Shown: positions 9,098-17,798, numbered from the stretch's first letter. The stretch: 62,809 nt of DNA from Pseudomonas sp. C2B4 (GCF_013359695.1 NZ_JABFMU010000038.1:1-62809), one strand, 5' to 3'. The notes: generated from the letters alone by a model not told the origin. Made by a program: numbers and translations.

Positions 9098-9629
9098 CCG
9101 TCCGCTTCAACTGACCCTCAACGGTCAAACCGTCGGCCCGGTGGACATCCCTGATGACCTGCCGATGATTGATTACCTGCACGAGTACAAAAACCTCACC
9201 GGTTCGCGCCTGGGCTGCGGCCAGGGCATTTGCCACGCCTGCGTGGTGATCGTCGACAACCCCGACGGCACCAGCGAGGAAGTGCGCACCTGCATCACCG
9301 GCGCGCACTATTTCGAAGGCAAGAAAGTGCGGACCATCGAAGGCCATGCGAGCCGTGACGAGCAAGGCAAGGTCACCGAGCTGAACCCGGTCCAGCAGCG
9401 CTTCGTCGACGAATTCGCCTTCCAGTGCAGCTACTGCGCCCCCGGTTTCGTCAACGCCGCGACGGTGCTGGTGGAAAAGCTGCAGCGTCAGCCGATCGTC
9501 AAAAGCCAGCTGGAAAAAGTCATCGAGGACAGCCTGGGTCATCATATTTGCCGTTGCACGGGTTATGTCCGTTATTACAACGCGACACGCAACGTGCTCA
9601 CCGATCTCGGCCTGGTCAAGGAGGGTTAA
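9090..9629 (+). CDS. 2Fe-2S subunit of the molybdenum dehydrogenase
   Basis: 179 residues with two [2Fe-2S] clusters. The plant-ferredoxin type cluster uses C43, C48, C51 (CGQGICHAC) and C68; the second uses CSYC near residue 113 and CRCTGY near residue 152. The start at 9090 follows AAGGAGG and overlaps the Mo subunit. It has no signal of its own and is presumably carried across the membrane by the Tat signal of its partner, as is usual for this family. Confidence 0.92.
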   Translation: MANRPLQLTLNGQTVGPVDIPDDLPMIDYLHEYKNLTGSRLGCGQGICHACVVIVDNPDGTSEEVRTCITGAHYFEGKKVRTIEGHASRDEQGKVTELNPVQQRFVDEFAFQCSYCAPGFVNAATVLVEKLQRQPIVKSQLEKVIEDSLGHHICRCTGYVRYYNATRNVLTDLGLVKEG

Positions 9630-9631
9630 GC

Positions 9632-10867
9632 ATGAAGCATCTACTTCCCTGCCTGGCATTGGCGGTCGGCCTGGCTGCGCCTGTGTTGCTGGCGCAGGCG
9701 GATGATCAGGTCAAGCGCGGCGAATACCTGGCCCGCGCGGCTGACTGCATGGCCTGCCACACCGCGCCGGGTGGCGCGCCGTACGCGGGCGGTCTGCCGA
9801 TCGTCTCGCCGTTCGGCACGATCTACGGCACTAACATCACGCCGAGCAAAGAGCACGGTATCGGTCTTTACAACGATGACGAGTTCTTTGCCGCGTTGAC
9901 CGAAGGCAAGCGTCGCGATGGCGCCAACCTGTACCCGGCGATGCCGTACACCTCGTACCACCTGATGCCCCGTGAAGACTCCGACGCGATTCATGCCTAC
10001 CTGAAAACCGTCGAGCCCATCGAGCGTGCGGCACCGGTGACCCGCCTGAGCTTCCCGTTCAACGTTCGTCCGGGCCTGATCGCCTGGAACATGATGTACG
10101 GCAAGGACGTGAAACTGGCGCCAACCGAAGGCAAAAGCGAAGTCTGGAAGCGCGGCCAGTACATGGTCGACGTGCTCGGTCACTGTGGCGAATGCCACAC
10201 GCCACGTGGTTTGCCGGGGGCGATGCAGCAAGACAAACGCATGACCGGCGGCCTCCTCAACGGTTACCTAGCGCCGAGCCTGCTGGCTACGGACCTGGCG
10301 GCTCGCGGCTGGAATCATCAGGACCTGAGCTCGTTCCTCAAACACGGCATGAGCGCCCAGGGCACGATGTTCAATGAGATGTTCCCGGTGTTCCACAACA
10401 GCACCCAGGGCCTGAGTGATCCGGATCTGGCGGCCATGGCGACCTTCCTGCTCGGTGACCAGCCTCCGGCGGCGAAAGTGCTGAATGACGTGCCGATGGA
10501 CAAACTCACTGCGAGCGCCCAGCGCGGCCGTCAGGAATATTTGAACGTCTGTGCCGGTTGTCACGCTGTCGGCGGCGAAGGTAAACCGCACATTGCGGTG
10601 GCCATGAAAGGCAACACCACGCTGCGCCTGGAGGATCCTCGCAACCTGGTGCGGGTGATCGACGATGGCATCGGCGAGCAGAAATTCGCCGGGTTCGAAC
10701 ACATGCAACCAATGCCGGGCTTTGCCGAGAAGCTCAGCCACGAGCAATTGACGGACCTGTTGAACTATCTCCGTCAGGGGTGGGGTGGTCAGCCGGGTGA
10801 TCTGGCCGTAGCCGATGTGCAGACGTTGCGCGCCGATGCGCCACCGCTTGAGCACAAGGCCCACTGA
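9632..10867 (+). CDS. Three-haem cytochrome c subunit
   Basis: 411 residues with a Sec signal (MKHLLPCLALAVGLAAPVLLAQA) and three CxxCH haem sites: CMACH at residue 39, CGECH at 185 and CAGCH at 307. It matches the triple-haem subunits of membrane-associated alcohol/aldehyde dehydrogenases. It starts 2 bases after the 2Fe-2S gene with a GGAGG site, and should carry electrons from the molybdenum enzyme to the quinone pool or a terminal oxidase. Confidence 0.92.
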   Translation: MKHLLPCLALAVGLAAPVLLAQADDQVKRGEYLARAADCMACHTAPGGAPYAGGLPIVSPFGTIYGTNITPSKEHGIGLYNDDEFFAALTEGKRRDGANLYPAMPYTSYHLMPREDSDAIHAYLKTVEPIERAAPVTRLSFPFNVRPGLIAWNMMYGKDVKLAPTEGKSEVWKRGQYMVDVLGHCGECHTPRGLPGAMQQDKRMTGGLLNGYLAPSLLATDLAARGWNHQDLSSFLKHGMSAQGTMFNEMFPVFHNSTQGLSDPDLAAMATFLLGDQPPAAKVLNDVPMDKLTASAQRGRQEYLNVCAGCHAVGGEGKPHIAVAMKGNTTLRLEDPRNLVRVIDDGIGEQKFAGFEHMQPMPGFAEKLSHEQLTDLLNYLRQGWGGQPGDLAVADVQTLRADAPPLEHKAH

Positions 10868-10868
10868 C

Positions 10869-11840
10869 ATGCAGCATCTGGATCTGCAAGTGGTGCGCCG
10901 GGCGCTGGAATGGTCGACGGCCGGGCAGCGTGTCTGGCTGTGCACCGTGCTCGCCACATACGGCTCGGCGCCGCGTGCGCCGGGTTCGTTGCTGGCGGTG
11001 AACGCCGACGGACAGTGGATCGGTTCGCTGTCCGGCGGTTGTGTCGAGGAGGACTTCCTCGAGCGCGTTGCCGAAGGTGCGTTCGAGCAAGCGGTCAGCG
11101 TGGTGCGCTACGGCGAAGGCGATGACCCGCGCTCGCGGGTCAGTCTGCCCTGTGGCGGCGTACTGGATGTGCTGGTCGAGAAGCTCGAGTCCGATTGCGA
11201 GGTGCAGGCGCATTTGCGGGAATTGGAGTTGGCGCTGTTGGGTCGACGCCGGTTGATCCGTGAAGTCGACCTGGTCAGTGGCGCGCGCAGCCTGTTCGAT
11301 GATCGCGAGCAGGGTGTGCGCGTCGAGCGCGAAATTGACCGGGTTCGCTTGCGCATTGGCGCGGCGCAGCGCTTGTTGCTCGCCGGATATTCCAGCGTTG
11401 CGCAGGCCTGTGCGGAATTTGCCGTGGGCCTGGGGTTCGAGGTGATTCTGTGTGATCCGCGTGATGAAGTGCTGCAGGGTGTGGTGCTGGATAACGTTGA
11501 GATTCGTCGCCAATTGCCATCCGTGTTCATCGCCGACGGCGGCTGTCACAGCGACACGGCGGTGGTGGCTTTGACTCACGATCCTCGTATCGATGACCTG
11601 GCGATGATGGAAGCGGTGCGCACCGAGGCGTTTTACATCGGTGTGATGGGCTCCATGCAGACCTCGCAAAAACGCTTCGAGCGTTTGCGGCGCATTGGCG
11701 GTCTGGGGGATGCGGATTTGGCGCGGATTCATGCGCCAATTGGCTTGAACCTGGGCAGCAAGACACCGGCGGAAATTGCACTGGCAGTGCTTGCCGACAT
11801 CCTGCGGATTCGCAGCGGTATTGCGCGGGATCGGCTCTGA
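10869..11840 (+). CDS. XdhC/CoxI-family molybdenum cofactor maturation protein
   Basis: 323 residues. The N-terminal XdhC/CoxI domain has ATYGSAPRAPGSLLAV and SLSGGCVEEDF; the C-terminal part is a Rossmann-like domain with LLLAGYSSVAQACAEFA and GVMGSMQTSQKR. Family members bind and sulfurate the molybdenum cofactor and load it into xanthine-dehydrogenase-type enzymes. One base separates it from the cytochrome stop, so it is the fourth gene of the operon and its target is almost surely the Mo subunit at 6266. Confidence 0.88.
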   Translation: MQHLDLQVVRRALEWSTAGQRVWLCTVLATYGSAPRAPGSLLAVNADGQWIGSLSGGCVEEDFLERVAEGAFEQAVSVVRYGEGDDPRSRVSLPCGGVLDVLVEKLESDCEVQAHLRELELALLGRRRLIREVDLVSGARSLFDDREQGVRVEREIDRVRLRIGAAQRLLLAGYSSVAQACAEFAVGLGFEVILCDPRDEVLQGVVLDNVEIRRQLPSVFIADGGCHSDTAVVALTHDPRIDDLAMMEAVRTEAFYIGVMGSMQTSQKRFERLRRIGGLGDADLARIHAPIGLNLGSKTPAEIALAVLADILRIRSGIARDRL

Positions 11841-11852
11841 CTCCAATACCCC

Positions 11853-11941
11853 TGTGGGAGCGAGCCTGCTCGCGAAGGGGCCGTGTCAGCCAACATTGAT
11901 AGGTCTGACACACCGCTTTCGCGGGCAGGCTCGCTCCCACA
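11853..11941. repeat. REPIN (two inverted REP copies)
   Basis: TGTGGGAGCGAGCCTGCTCGCGAAG and its inverted copy, separated by about 40 bases with an inner GTGTCAGCCAACATTG/TCTGACAC motif. It lies between the converging molybdenum operon and puuB and could also act as a transcript end. Confidence 0.85.
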
Positions 11942-11958
11942 AGGTGTTTCAGTGTCGA

Positions 11959-13242
11959 TTAGTACCCAAACTTGTCCCGCAATCCGTAATACCAGGCACC
12001 CAACGCCGCGAACGGTGTGCGCAGCAATTGCCCGCCGGGGAACGGGTAGTGGGGCAGGTCGGCGAATGCGTCGAAACGCTCGGCCTGGCCACGCAACGCT
12101 TCGGCCAGTACCTTGCCCGCCAGGTGCGTGTAGGTCACACCGTGGCCGCTACAGCCCTGGGAATAGTAAATGTTGTCGCCCAGTCGCCCAACTTGCGGCA
12201 GGCGCGACAGGGTCAGCAGGAAATTGCCGGTCCAGGCGTAATCGATCTTCACATCCTTGAGTTGCGGGAAGGCCTTGAGCATCTTCGGTCGGATGATTGC
12301 TTCGATGTTCGCCGGGTCCCGCGCGCCATACACCACACCGCCGCCGAAAATCAGGCGCTTGTCGCCACTGAGGCGGTAGTAGTCGAGCAGGTAGTTGCAG
12401 TCCTCGACGCAGTAATCCTGAGGCAACAGGCTTTTCGCCAAGGCATCGCCCAAGGGTTCCGTGGTGATGACCTGGGTGCCGCATGGCATCGACTTCGCAG
12501 CCAGTTCCGGCACCAGATTGCCCAGGTAGGCATTGCCCGCCACGATGATGAATTTTGCCCGGACCTTGCCCTGTGGCGTGTGCACCACCGGATTTGCACC
12601 ACGCTCGATGCGCACTGCCGGCGATTGCTCGTAGATCGTGCCACCCAGCGACTCCACGGCCGCCGCTTCACCCAGGACCAGATTGAGGGGGTGAATATGC
12701 CCGCCGCTCATGTCGAGCATGCCGCCGACGTATTGATCGCAGGCCACGACTTCCCGGATTCGGCGTTGGTCCAACAGCTCAAGCTGCGTGTGACCGAATC
12801 GTTCCCACAGGCGTTTCTGCGATTCCAGGTGACCCATCTGCTTGGCAGTGATGGCGGCGAACACACCGCCGTCCTTCAAATCGCACTGGATGTTGTACTT
12901 GGCAACCCGCTCCCGAATGATCCGCCCACCCTCGAACGCCATCTGCCCCAACAGCTGAGCCTGCTTGGGACCGACACTGCGCTCGATCACATCGATATCG
13001 CGGCTGTAACTGTTGACGATCTGGCCACCGTTACGCCCCGACGCACCAAAACCCACCTTGGCCGCTTCCAGCACCGTCACCCGAAAACCGCTCTCCAGCA
13101 GGAACAAGGCCGAGGAAAGCCCGGTGTATCCGGCGCCGATCACACAGACATCAGTCTCAACGTCATCCTGCAAAGCCGGGCGCGGCGGAACCGCATTGGC
13201 CGATGCGGCGTAGTAGGACTCTGGGTAGGGGGTGTTAGCCAT
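11959..13242 (-). CDS. puuB: Gamma-glutamylputrescine oxidase-like FAD oxidoreductase
   Basis: 427 residues, collinear with E. coli PuuB (426 aa). The N-terminal dinucleotide-binding site is VCVIGAGYTGLSSALFL; conserved blocks include GFGASGRNGGQIVNSYSRDID, SGGHIHPLNL, MPCGTQVITTEPL, YCVEDCNYLLDYYRL and AWTGNFLLTLSRLPQ, ending in LPHYPFPGG. PuuB deaminates gamma-glutamyl-putrescine in polyamine catabolism. It stands alone here, with no other puu genes. Pseudomonas carries several PuuB paralogues, so the exact amine is open. Confidence 0.85.
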   Translation of the reverse strand: MANTPYPESYYAASANAVPPRPALQDDVETDVCVIGAGYTGLSSALFLLESGFRVTVLEAAKVGFGASGRNGGQIVNSYSRDIDVIERSVGPKQAQLLGQMAFEGGRIIRERVAKYNIQCDLKDGGVFAAITAKQMGHLESQKRLWERFGHTQLELLDQRRIREVVACDQYVGGMLDMSGGHIHPLNLVLGEAAAVESLGGTIYEQSPAVRIERGANPVVHTPQGKVRAKFIIVAGNAYLGNLVPELAAKSMPCGTQVITTEPLGDALAKSLLPQDYCVEDCNYLLDYYRLSGDKRLIFGGGVVYGARDPANIEAIIRPKMLKAFPQLKDVKIDYAWTGNFLLTLSRLPQVGRLGDNIYYSQGCSGHGVTYTHLAGKVLAEALRGQAERFDAFADLPHYPFPGGQLLRTPFAALGAWYYGLRDKFGY

Positions 13243-13384
13243 CCTGCTGCCTCTGTTTAATATATTTTACGAGTGCGTTGATCCTACCCGAGTTAAAAAT
13301 CGACCGCCAGCCACCGGAAAATCTTCTTTGCGGCCACAAAATTAAATATTTTGCATATTCATAGGGTTAGCTCGAAAAAAGGTG

Positions 13385-13412
13385 TTGACACCCCTCCGGA
13401 ATTCCGTAGAAT
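13385..13412 (+). promoter_or_regulatory. Sigma-70 promoter of tRNA-Val
   Basis: TTGACA (13385-13390), a 16-bp spacer and TAGAAT (13407-13412), ending 13 bases before the tRNA. Confidence 0.8.
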
Positions 13413-13425
13413 GCCGCCTCACAGC

Positions 13426-13502
13426 AGGCACGTAGCTCAGTTGGTTAGAGCACCACCTTGACATGGTGGGGGTCGTTGGTTCGAGTCCAATCGCGCCTAC
13501 CA
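13426..13502 (+). tRNA. tRNA-Val (GAC)
   Basis: 77 bases with encoded CCA. The anticodon arm CCACCTTGACATGGTGG has GAC in the loop; the T-arm is GTTGGTTCGAGTCCAAT. The acceptor stem has one A-C mismatch. It is followed by an island with an integrase fragment. Confidence 0.95.
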
Positions 13503-13531
13503 AACAAAATCCGCTCTGCTGGGCGGTCTAG

Positions 13532-13561
13532 AGGGGTCACCGGAAACGGTGACCCCTTTTT
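13532..13561 (+). terminator. Intrinsic terminator of tRNA-Val
   Basis: GGGGTCACCG-GAAA-CGGTGACCCC, a perfect 10-bp stem with a GAAA tetraloop, then T5. The preceding GGGCGGTCTAGA recurs as GGGCAGTCTAGA in front of a related hairpin at 15.6 kb. Confidence 0.9.
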
Positions 13562-13592
13562 GCTTTCTGCCTTTGGGCAAACGACCACCTGG

Positions 13593-14027
13593 CTACACTT
13601 TCAGGTCGGCTTTGACCTTCATATAAACCACCGCTTCATCACCGTGCCCTGCCTGGTAGTGCTCGGTCATCTTCACATCCGCATGACCCATCAATCCCTG
13701 AATGTATTCCTGATCGAAACCCTGTTGATCGTACAGCCACGCACCGAGTGCTCGGATCTCATGGAACGTCGGGCGCTCGCCGACTGGGACGTCGGCATAG
13801 GCTTGCGAATCGTCTCGAGCCTGGGCGCAGGACTTGGTCAGATAATCCGCCGTCACCGCATTCCAGTGTAGCTTGGCGTCCAGCTGCGAACGCTTGCGCG
13901 CCTTTGGCGAGTAGTGGTTCAGGTACGGGCAGGCGAGCGGTGACTTCATGCATTCCATCACCACTTCACGTAACCCCTGGTCCATGACAATCGGGATCAT
14001 GCAGCAGCGTGAATGCGGCGGAATCAA
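13593..14027 (-). pseudogene. C-terminal remnant of a tyrosine recombinase (integrase)
   Basis: The readable part carries the second half of a phage integrase catalytic domain: FHEIRALGAWLYDQQGF (His-Arg box), IQGLMGHADVKMTEHYQAGH (LxxGH and the catalytic Tyr). The first catalytic Arg box and the whole core-binding domain are missing, and upstream sequence is unrelated, so at most about 144 codons remain. It points toward tRNA-Val, as integrases of tRNA-borne elements do. It marks the remains of an element that used this tRNA. Confidence 0.82.
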
Positions 14028-14156
14028 AGGAGGGTCTGATAACCGACTCGCTGGTCAATCATCGTCATGCAGTGTTCACGCGCGCATGCGCCATGTATTC
14101 TCTGCGCCCGTTGTAACAGACCGGCCTTTGGCCAGCATGCAAAACGGAGTAACTAA

Positions 14157-15587
14157 ATGCAGCTTGGCTTTACCGCAGAGCAAGAAGTACTGGGTGTTAT
14201 CGGAGCTATGGGCCCAACGGAAGACATCCGTTTTTTCCCGGACCGTCGCCGTTTCGCCGTGGCTGCCTCGGACCGTGATCTGATCTACGTCTTCGATATC
14301 GAGATTCGAATGACCCCGGCGGGTAAGCAGATTCACTTGAGCGCAGTCGTCGAGTTGTCTTCGAGCCAGTTGAAATATCCACACGGATTAGATTTCATCG
14401 ACAATGAAACCCTCGTCGTGGCAAACCGGGGAGGCGATCTGGCGCTGTTCCGGATACCACCTGGGAATGGCTCAACGAAGGGCGAGCTCATCCTGCTTCA
14501 GACCATTGCGTCAAATGATATGAAGCTGTCGAGCCCAGGCTCCGTGGTTGTCTCGCAGATCGGTCCGGGGCACCACGAAGTGCTGGCATCTCGGACTTTT
14601 GCCCATCAGGTGTCCCGTGATGTGGTCGCCACCTCAGCGGACTATGCAGTCACTGAAAGGCAGGTGCTGCTGGCTAAATGGCTGGAAACTCCCGACGGTA
14701 TCAGCATCGACCCCCGGCAGCGCTGGCTGGCGGTGAGTAATCACAACACCCACAGCGTGCTGATCTACTCAAAGGTCCGGGAGCAGCATGTGGAGATCGA
14801 CCCTGTGGCCGTGTTGCGTGGCTCCGATTATCCCCATGGATTACGCTTCAGCGACGATGGTCGCTACATCCTGGTGACCGATGCTGGTGCGCCATATGTG
14901 TATATCTACTTTCAGGACGACGGTCACTGGCAGGGCGTCTACGATCCCAGCCTCAGCCTCCGGGTAATGAATGACCCGGTTTTCCAAAGCGGCAACACCA
15001 ATCCCGAGGAAGGTGGGCCCAAGGGGCTCGACCTTGATTGCACCACCGGTCTTCTGGTTACCACCTGTCCAAACCAGCCGCTTGCCTTCTTCGATCTGAA
15101 CCGGATTCTGGCCAATGTTTACCGGTCTGGCCCGCTGGATGTGCTCGATGGCACTGCCAGCGTTTCTGAGGGGGCGGGGGACGTCCGCCATGAGCTGGAA
15201 AAGCAGCAACGTCATGCACAGGCTGTAACAAGCGCCAGGCAGGCGGCTCATGCTGAGCAGCGTGCGACCCTTGCTGAGCAGCGAGCGAATCATGCCGAGC
15301 AGTATGCGGCTCAAACTGAGCAGCGAGCGACACACGCTGAGCGGTATGCGGTTCAAACTGAGCAGCGAGCGACACACGCTGAGCGGTATGCGGCTCAAAC
15401 TGAGCAGCGAGCGACTCATGCTGAGCAGTATGCGGCTGAAACTGAGCAGCGTGCGGCCGGGGCAGAATCCAGGGTGCAGGCCATACTCTGCAGCAATTCC
15501 TGGCGGGTTACTGCACCGCTGCGGTGGGCGTTTGCGGCGCGTAAACCACGAGTACGGAAAAATGGCCGCAGCCATACCCAATCGTAG
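14157..15587 (+). CDS. Beta-propeller protein with C-terminal coiled-coil repeats and SWRVTAPLR tail
   Basis: 476 residues; no known gene recognised. Residues about 1-340 read as blades of a YVTN/NHL-like propeller (RFAVAASDRDLIYVFDI, YPHGLDFIDNETLVVANRGGDLALFRI, PDGISIDPRQRWLAVSNHNTHSVLIYS, YPHGLRFSDDGRYILVTDAGAPYVYIY). Residues 365-434 are five 14-residue repeats of the HAEQYAAQTEQRAT type, predicted long coiled coil. The end, ILCSNSWRVTAPLRWAFA (about 448-465), is the short motif commonly found at the end of glycosyltransferases and sugar methyltransferases of polysaccharide loci. No signal peptide. GGAG lies 8 bases before the start. It is the only intact gene of the tRNA-Val island. Function unknown; a link to surface polysaccharide is inferred from the tail motif only. 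Confidence 0.75.
   Translation: MQLGFTAEQEVLGVIGAMGPTEDIRFFPDRRRFAVAASDRDLIYVFDIEIRMTPAGKQIHLSAVVELSSSQLKYPHGLDFIDNETLVVANRGGDLALFRIPPGNGSTKGELILLQTIASNDMKLSSPGSVVVSQIGPGHHEVLASRTFAHQVSRDVVATSADYAVTERQVLLAKWLETPDGISIDPRQRWLAVSNHNTHSVLIYSKVREQHVEIDPVAVLRGSDYPHGLRFSDDGRYILVTDAGAPYVYIYFQDDGHWQGVYDPSLSLRVMNDPVFQSGNTNPEEGGPKGLDLDCTTGLLVTTCPNQPLAFFDLNRILANVYRSGPLDVLDGTASVSEGAGDVRHELEKQQRHAQAVTSARQAAHAEQRATLAEQRANHAEQYAAQTEQRATHAERYAVQTEQRATHAERYAAQTEQRATHAEQYAAETEQRAAGAESRVQAILCSNSWRVTAPLRWAFAARKPRVRKNGRSHTQS
15249..15458 (+). repeat. Five coding 42-bp tandem repeats
   Basis: Unit of 42 bases (14 residues, two heptads): HAEQRATLAEQRAN, HAEQYAAQTEQRAT, HAERYAVQTEQRAT, HAERYAAQTEQRAT, HAEQYAAETEQRAA. 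The middle copies are nearly identical at DNA level, so copy number could change by slippage without losing frame. Confidence 0.9.
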
Positions 15588-15616
15588 TGGTGTGCGTTGT
15601 ATTTGGGCAGTCTAGA

Positions 15617-15644
15617 AGGGCTCACCGAAAGGTAGCCCTTTTTT
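15617..15644 (+). terminator. Intrinsic terminator after the propeller gene
   Basis: AGGGCTCACC-GAAA-GGTAGCCCT (one bulged C) then T6. The hairpin, tetraloop and the preceding GGGCAGTCTAGA resemble the tRNA-Val terminator, which suggests a displaced duplicate flanking the island. Confidence 0.82.
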
Positions 15645-16100
15645 GTTGTCTGCGATTCGCAACGCTTTCCTTTTCGACACCATTTCACCCATTGCTAAAG
15701 CGTTATGCAGTCGATCTGTATGTAAGAGGTTTTATCATTTGAGAGTGATCATTGAGTGGCGGCTCAATTTAAATGAAAACCAATTCGATTTCATTTTGAA
15801 CTGTGAGCACTGAATTGCATCCAACCAGAATGCGTGACCAATTGTAACGTCGGCTTTTGAACGGGAGAGCGCTGGATGGGGAGGCGAAGCATGATCAAGT
15901 TCTTTGCGGCTTATCTGTCCATTTGCCTCTTGCTCCAATGGACGGTGGTCGAGGCGTCCTCATGGATCGCGTCTCATGTTCTTTTACGATGGATCCTGTG
16001 ACCTGACATTCTGGGCACGACTTGAAAGACCGAGCCGTCACTGTCGCGGAGTCATTCAGGCGTAGAATGGGTAATGCCATCTCATCAAAAGGAGTCGACC
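15645..16100. other. Gene-free spacer
   Basis: About 460 bases, more AT-rich than the surroundings, with no convincing open frame, RNA gene or repeat on either strand. It may hold the promoter of the small gene at 16101 and worn remnants of the island edge. Confidence 0.5.
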
Positions 16101-16295
16101 ATGATCTCCGACCAAATGAACCAGCAGGCATCCGACAGTAAAACAGTCTGGGATCAATACTTCTGCGCTGCGTTGATTGCCGAAAGCAATCTGACAGCAC
16201 CGGTTGTTGGCGGCGCTACTCACGAAGACAGGCAGAATCTGTTGATCGAGAGGGCAAAAGCCCTCGCGGACAAAATGATGGAAAACAGAAAATAA
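16101..16295 (+). CDS. Small protein of unknown function
   Basis: 64 residues, MISDQMNQQASDSKTVWDQYF onward, mostly helical and soluble in appearance. The start at 16101 follows AAAAGGAG by 7 bases; an in-frame ATG at 16074 has no such site. A terminator follows at once. I do not recognise the family. Confidence 0.7.
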   Translation: MISDQMNQQASDSKTVWDQYFCAALIAESNLTAPVVGGATHEDRQNLLIERAKALADKMMENRK

Positions 16296-16298
16296 TCA

Positions 16299-16324
16299 GA
16301 GCCCAGCCATCGCGCTGGGCTCTT
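16299..16324. terminator. Terminator hairpin
   Basis: GAGCCCAGC-CATCGC-GCTGGGCTC, a perfect 9-bp stem directly after the stop of the small gene, with a weak T tract. It lies between converging genes. Confidence 0.7.
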
Positions 16325-16358
16325 CGCATCTGGCACGTCTCGTCGGTGCCTAGAAAGC

Positions 16359-17111
16359 TCAGGCAATCAGCTCGACTTTACCGGTCGCCAGACGATAGAT
16401 CCCCCCGACTATTTTCAACTTGCCGTTGCCCAATGCTTCGGTGAGCAGTGGTGCCGCTTTCTTCAGTCGGTCGACCGTGGCTTTGACATTTTGCACGGTG
16501 GCGTTTTCCACCAGATCCCCGGGCTGCTTGATCACGGCCTCGATAGAGGGCTTGAGTGCGTCAGTCAGTTTCGGGATTTGCCCTGGGAACACCGTTTGAT
16601 CCTTGACGGCTTTGATGCCGGCCTCGATAGCGCCGCAGCTTTCATGCCCCAGTACCAGAATGAGCGGTGCGCCCAGTACGGCGACGCCGTATTCAAGACT
16701 TGCCAGGCCCTCATCCGTGACGAAGTTGCCGGCGACGCGTATGGCGAAAAGATCGCCTCGTGCGGTATCGAAAGCGTACTCGGGTGCGATGCGCGAGTCG
16801 GAGCAACTCAGTACTGCCACGAACGGATTCTGGCCGGAGACCAGCGCCTCGCGTTCATCCTTGAAGTCGTGTGTTTCCGAGTTGCCGCTGACGTAACGTT
16901 CATTTCCCTTCATCAGCCTTTTCAGGGCCTCATCGGGGCTGATCACGTTTTTGGGTTTGGGCGGCGCGGAGGCTTTCTCTGCTGCCTGAATGATCCGGTC
17001 GGGCAGGGCGCCGGCAAGTAGCAGGGCACCGGCTCCTAACCCGGCTACTCGAAGGAAACGGCGACGATCATTCATTTTTGAATCAGAGTTTGAATCGCAT
17101 GATTCACACAT
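16359..17111 (-). CDS. Tat-exported beta-class carbonic anhydrase
   Basis: 250 residues. The N-terminus has DRRRFLRVAGLGAGALLLAGA, a twin-arginine signal, so the enzyme should act in the periplasm. The zinc site of beta carbonic anhydrases is complete: CSDSR (Cys, Asp-Arg dyad) and HESCGA (His, Cys). It hydrates CO2 to bicarbonate. The listed start MCESCDSNSDSKMNDRRRF adds a Cys-rich leader; MNDRRRF at 17075 is an alternative start that leaves a normal Tat signal. Confidence 0.9.
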   Translation of the reverse strand: MCESCDSNSDSKMNDRRRFLRVAGLGAGALLLAGALPDRIIQAAEKASAPPKPKNVISPDEALKRLMKGNERYVSGNSETHDFKDEREALVSGQNPFVAVLSCSDSRIAPEYAFDTARGDLFAIRVAGNFVTDEGLASLEYGVAVLGAPLILVLGHESCGAIEAGIKAVKDQTVFPGQIPKLTDALKPSIEAVIKQPGDLVENATVQNVKATVDRLKKAAPLLTEALGNGKLKIVGGIYRLATGKVELIA

Positions 17112-17306
17112 GATGTTGTGTACTCAGTTCAATTCGGTGGGAATGACAGCTGTTGGGGGTAGTGCCTGCAGGCACCTGAGGCACTGGAGTGGTGAAGTCT
17201 AGTCGGTCTGCAACGTTATGTTCGAATCGTGGGGCAGGTGCAAACCGTAGATTCATGGACTACTACTGACAGGTTGATTCAACTTCATCCTGACAGGAGT
17301 TCTTTG

Positions 17307-17762
17307 ATGCTGATTCACTGGTTTCTGGCAGCTGCACATCTTTTGGCGCTGACGCTGGGGTTCTGGGCGGTGCTGGTTCGCGGTACGAATTTTCGGCGTT
17401 TGGCAGTCGGCACAGGTGAAGCTCGCAGTGTGTTGATGGCGGACAACCTTTGGGGGCTATCTGCGCTCGTTCTGTTGGTGACCGGCGGGATGCGGGCCTT
17501 TGGCGGGTACGAGAAAGGCACGGATTACTACCTGCACCAACCGCTGTTCCACCTCAAGATGACACTGTTCGTGCTTATCCTGCTGCTGGAAGTGGCACCG
17601 ATGGTGACCTTGATCAAATGGCGGGTGGCAATGGCGCGTGGCGCGACAATCGATGCCGGGCGCGCGACGTTGTTTGCGCGGATCAGTCATGTCGAGGCAT
17701 TGCTGGTGTTGCTGATGGTGATAGCGGCCACTGGCATGGCGCGCGGCGTGACGTTTGGTTGA
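17307..17762 (+). CDS. DUF2214 family inner membrane protein
   Basis: 151 residues with four predicted membrane helices (about 2-22, 50-68, 80-100, 130-148) and the conserved DNLWGLSALVLLVTGGMRAF and YEKGTDYYLHQPLFHLKMTLF. This is the DUF2214 pattern, function unknown. AGGAG is 7 bases before the start. Confidence 0.82.
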   Translation: MLIHWFLAAAHLLALTLGFWAVLVRGTNFRRLAVGTGEARSVLMADNLWGLSALVLLVTGGMRAFGGYEKGTDYYLHQPLFHLKMTLFVLILLLEVAPMVTLIKWRVAMARGATIDAGRATLFARISHVEALLVLLMVIAATGMARGVTFG

Positions 17763-17798
17763 TCGAGAGGGGGCAGCTGCTTCGCTGCTTGAATCTTT

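Noticed and set aside
15249..15458. Regular repeats suggestive of a CRISPR array
   Set aside because: The 42-bp units are contiguous, lack spacers and are in frame in a coiled-coil protein.
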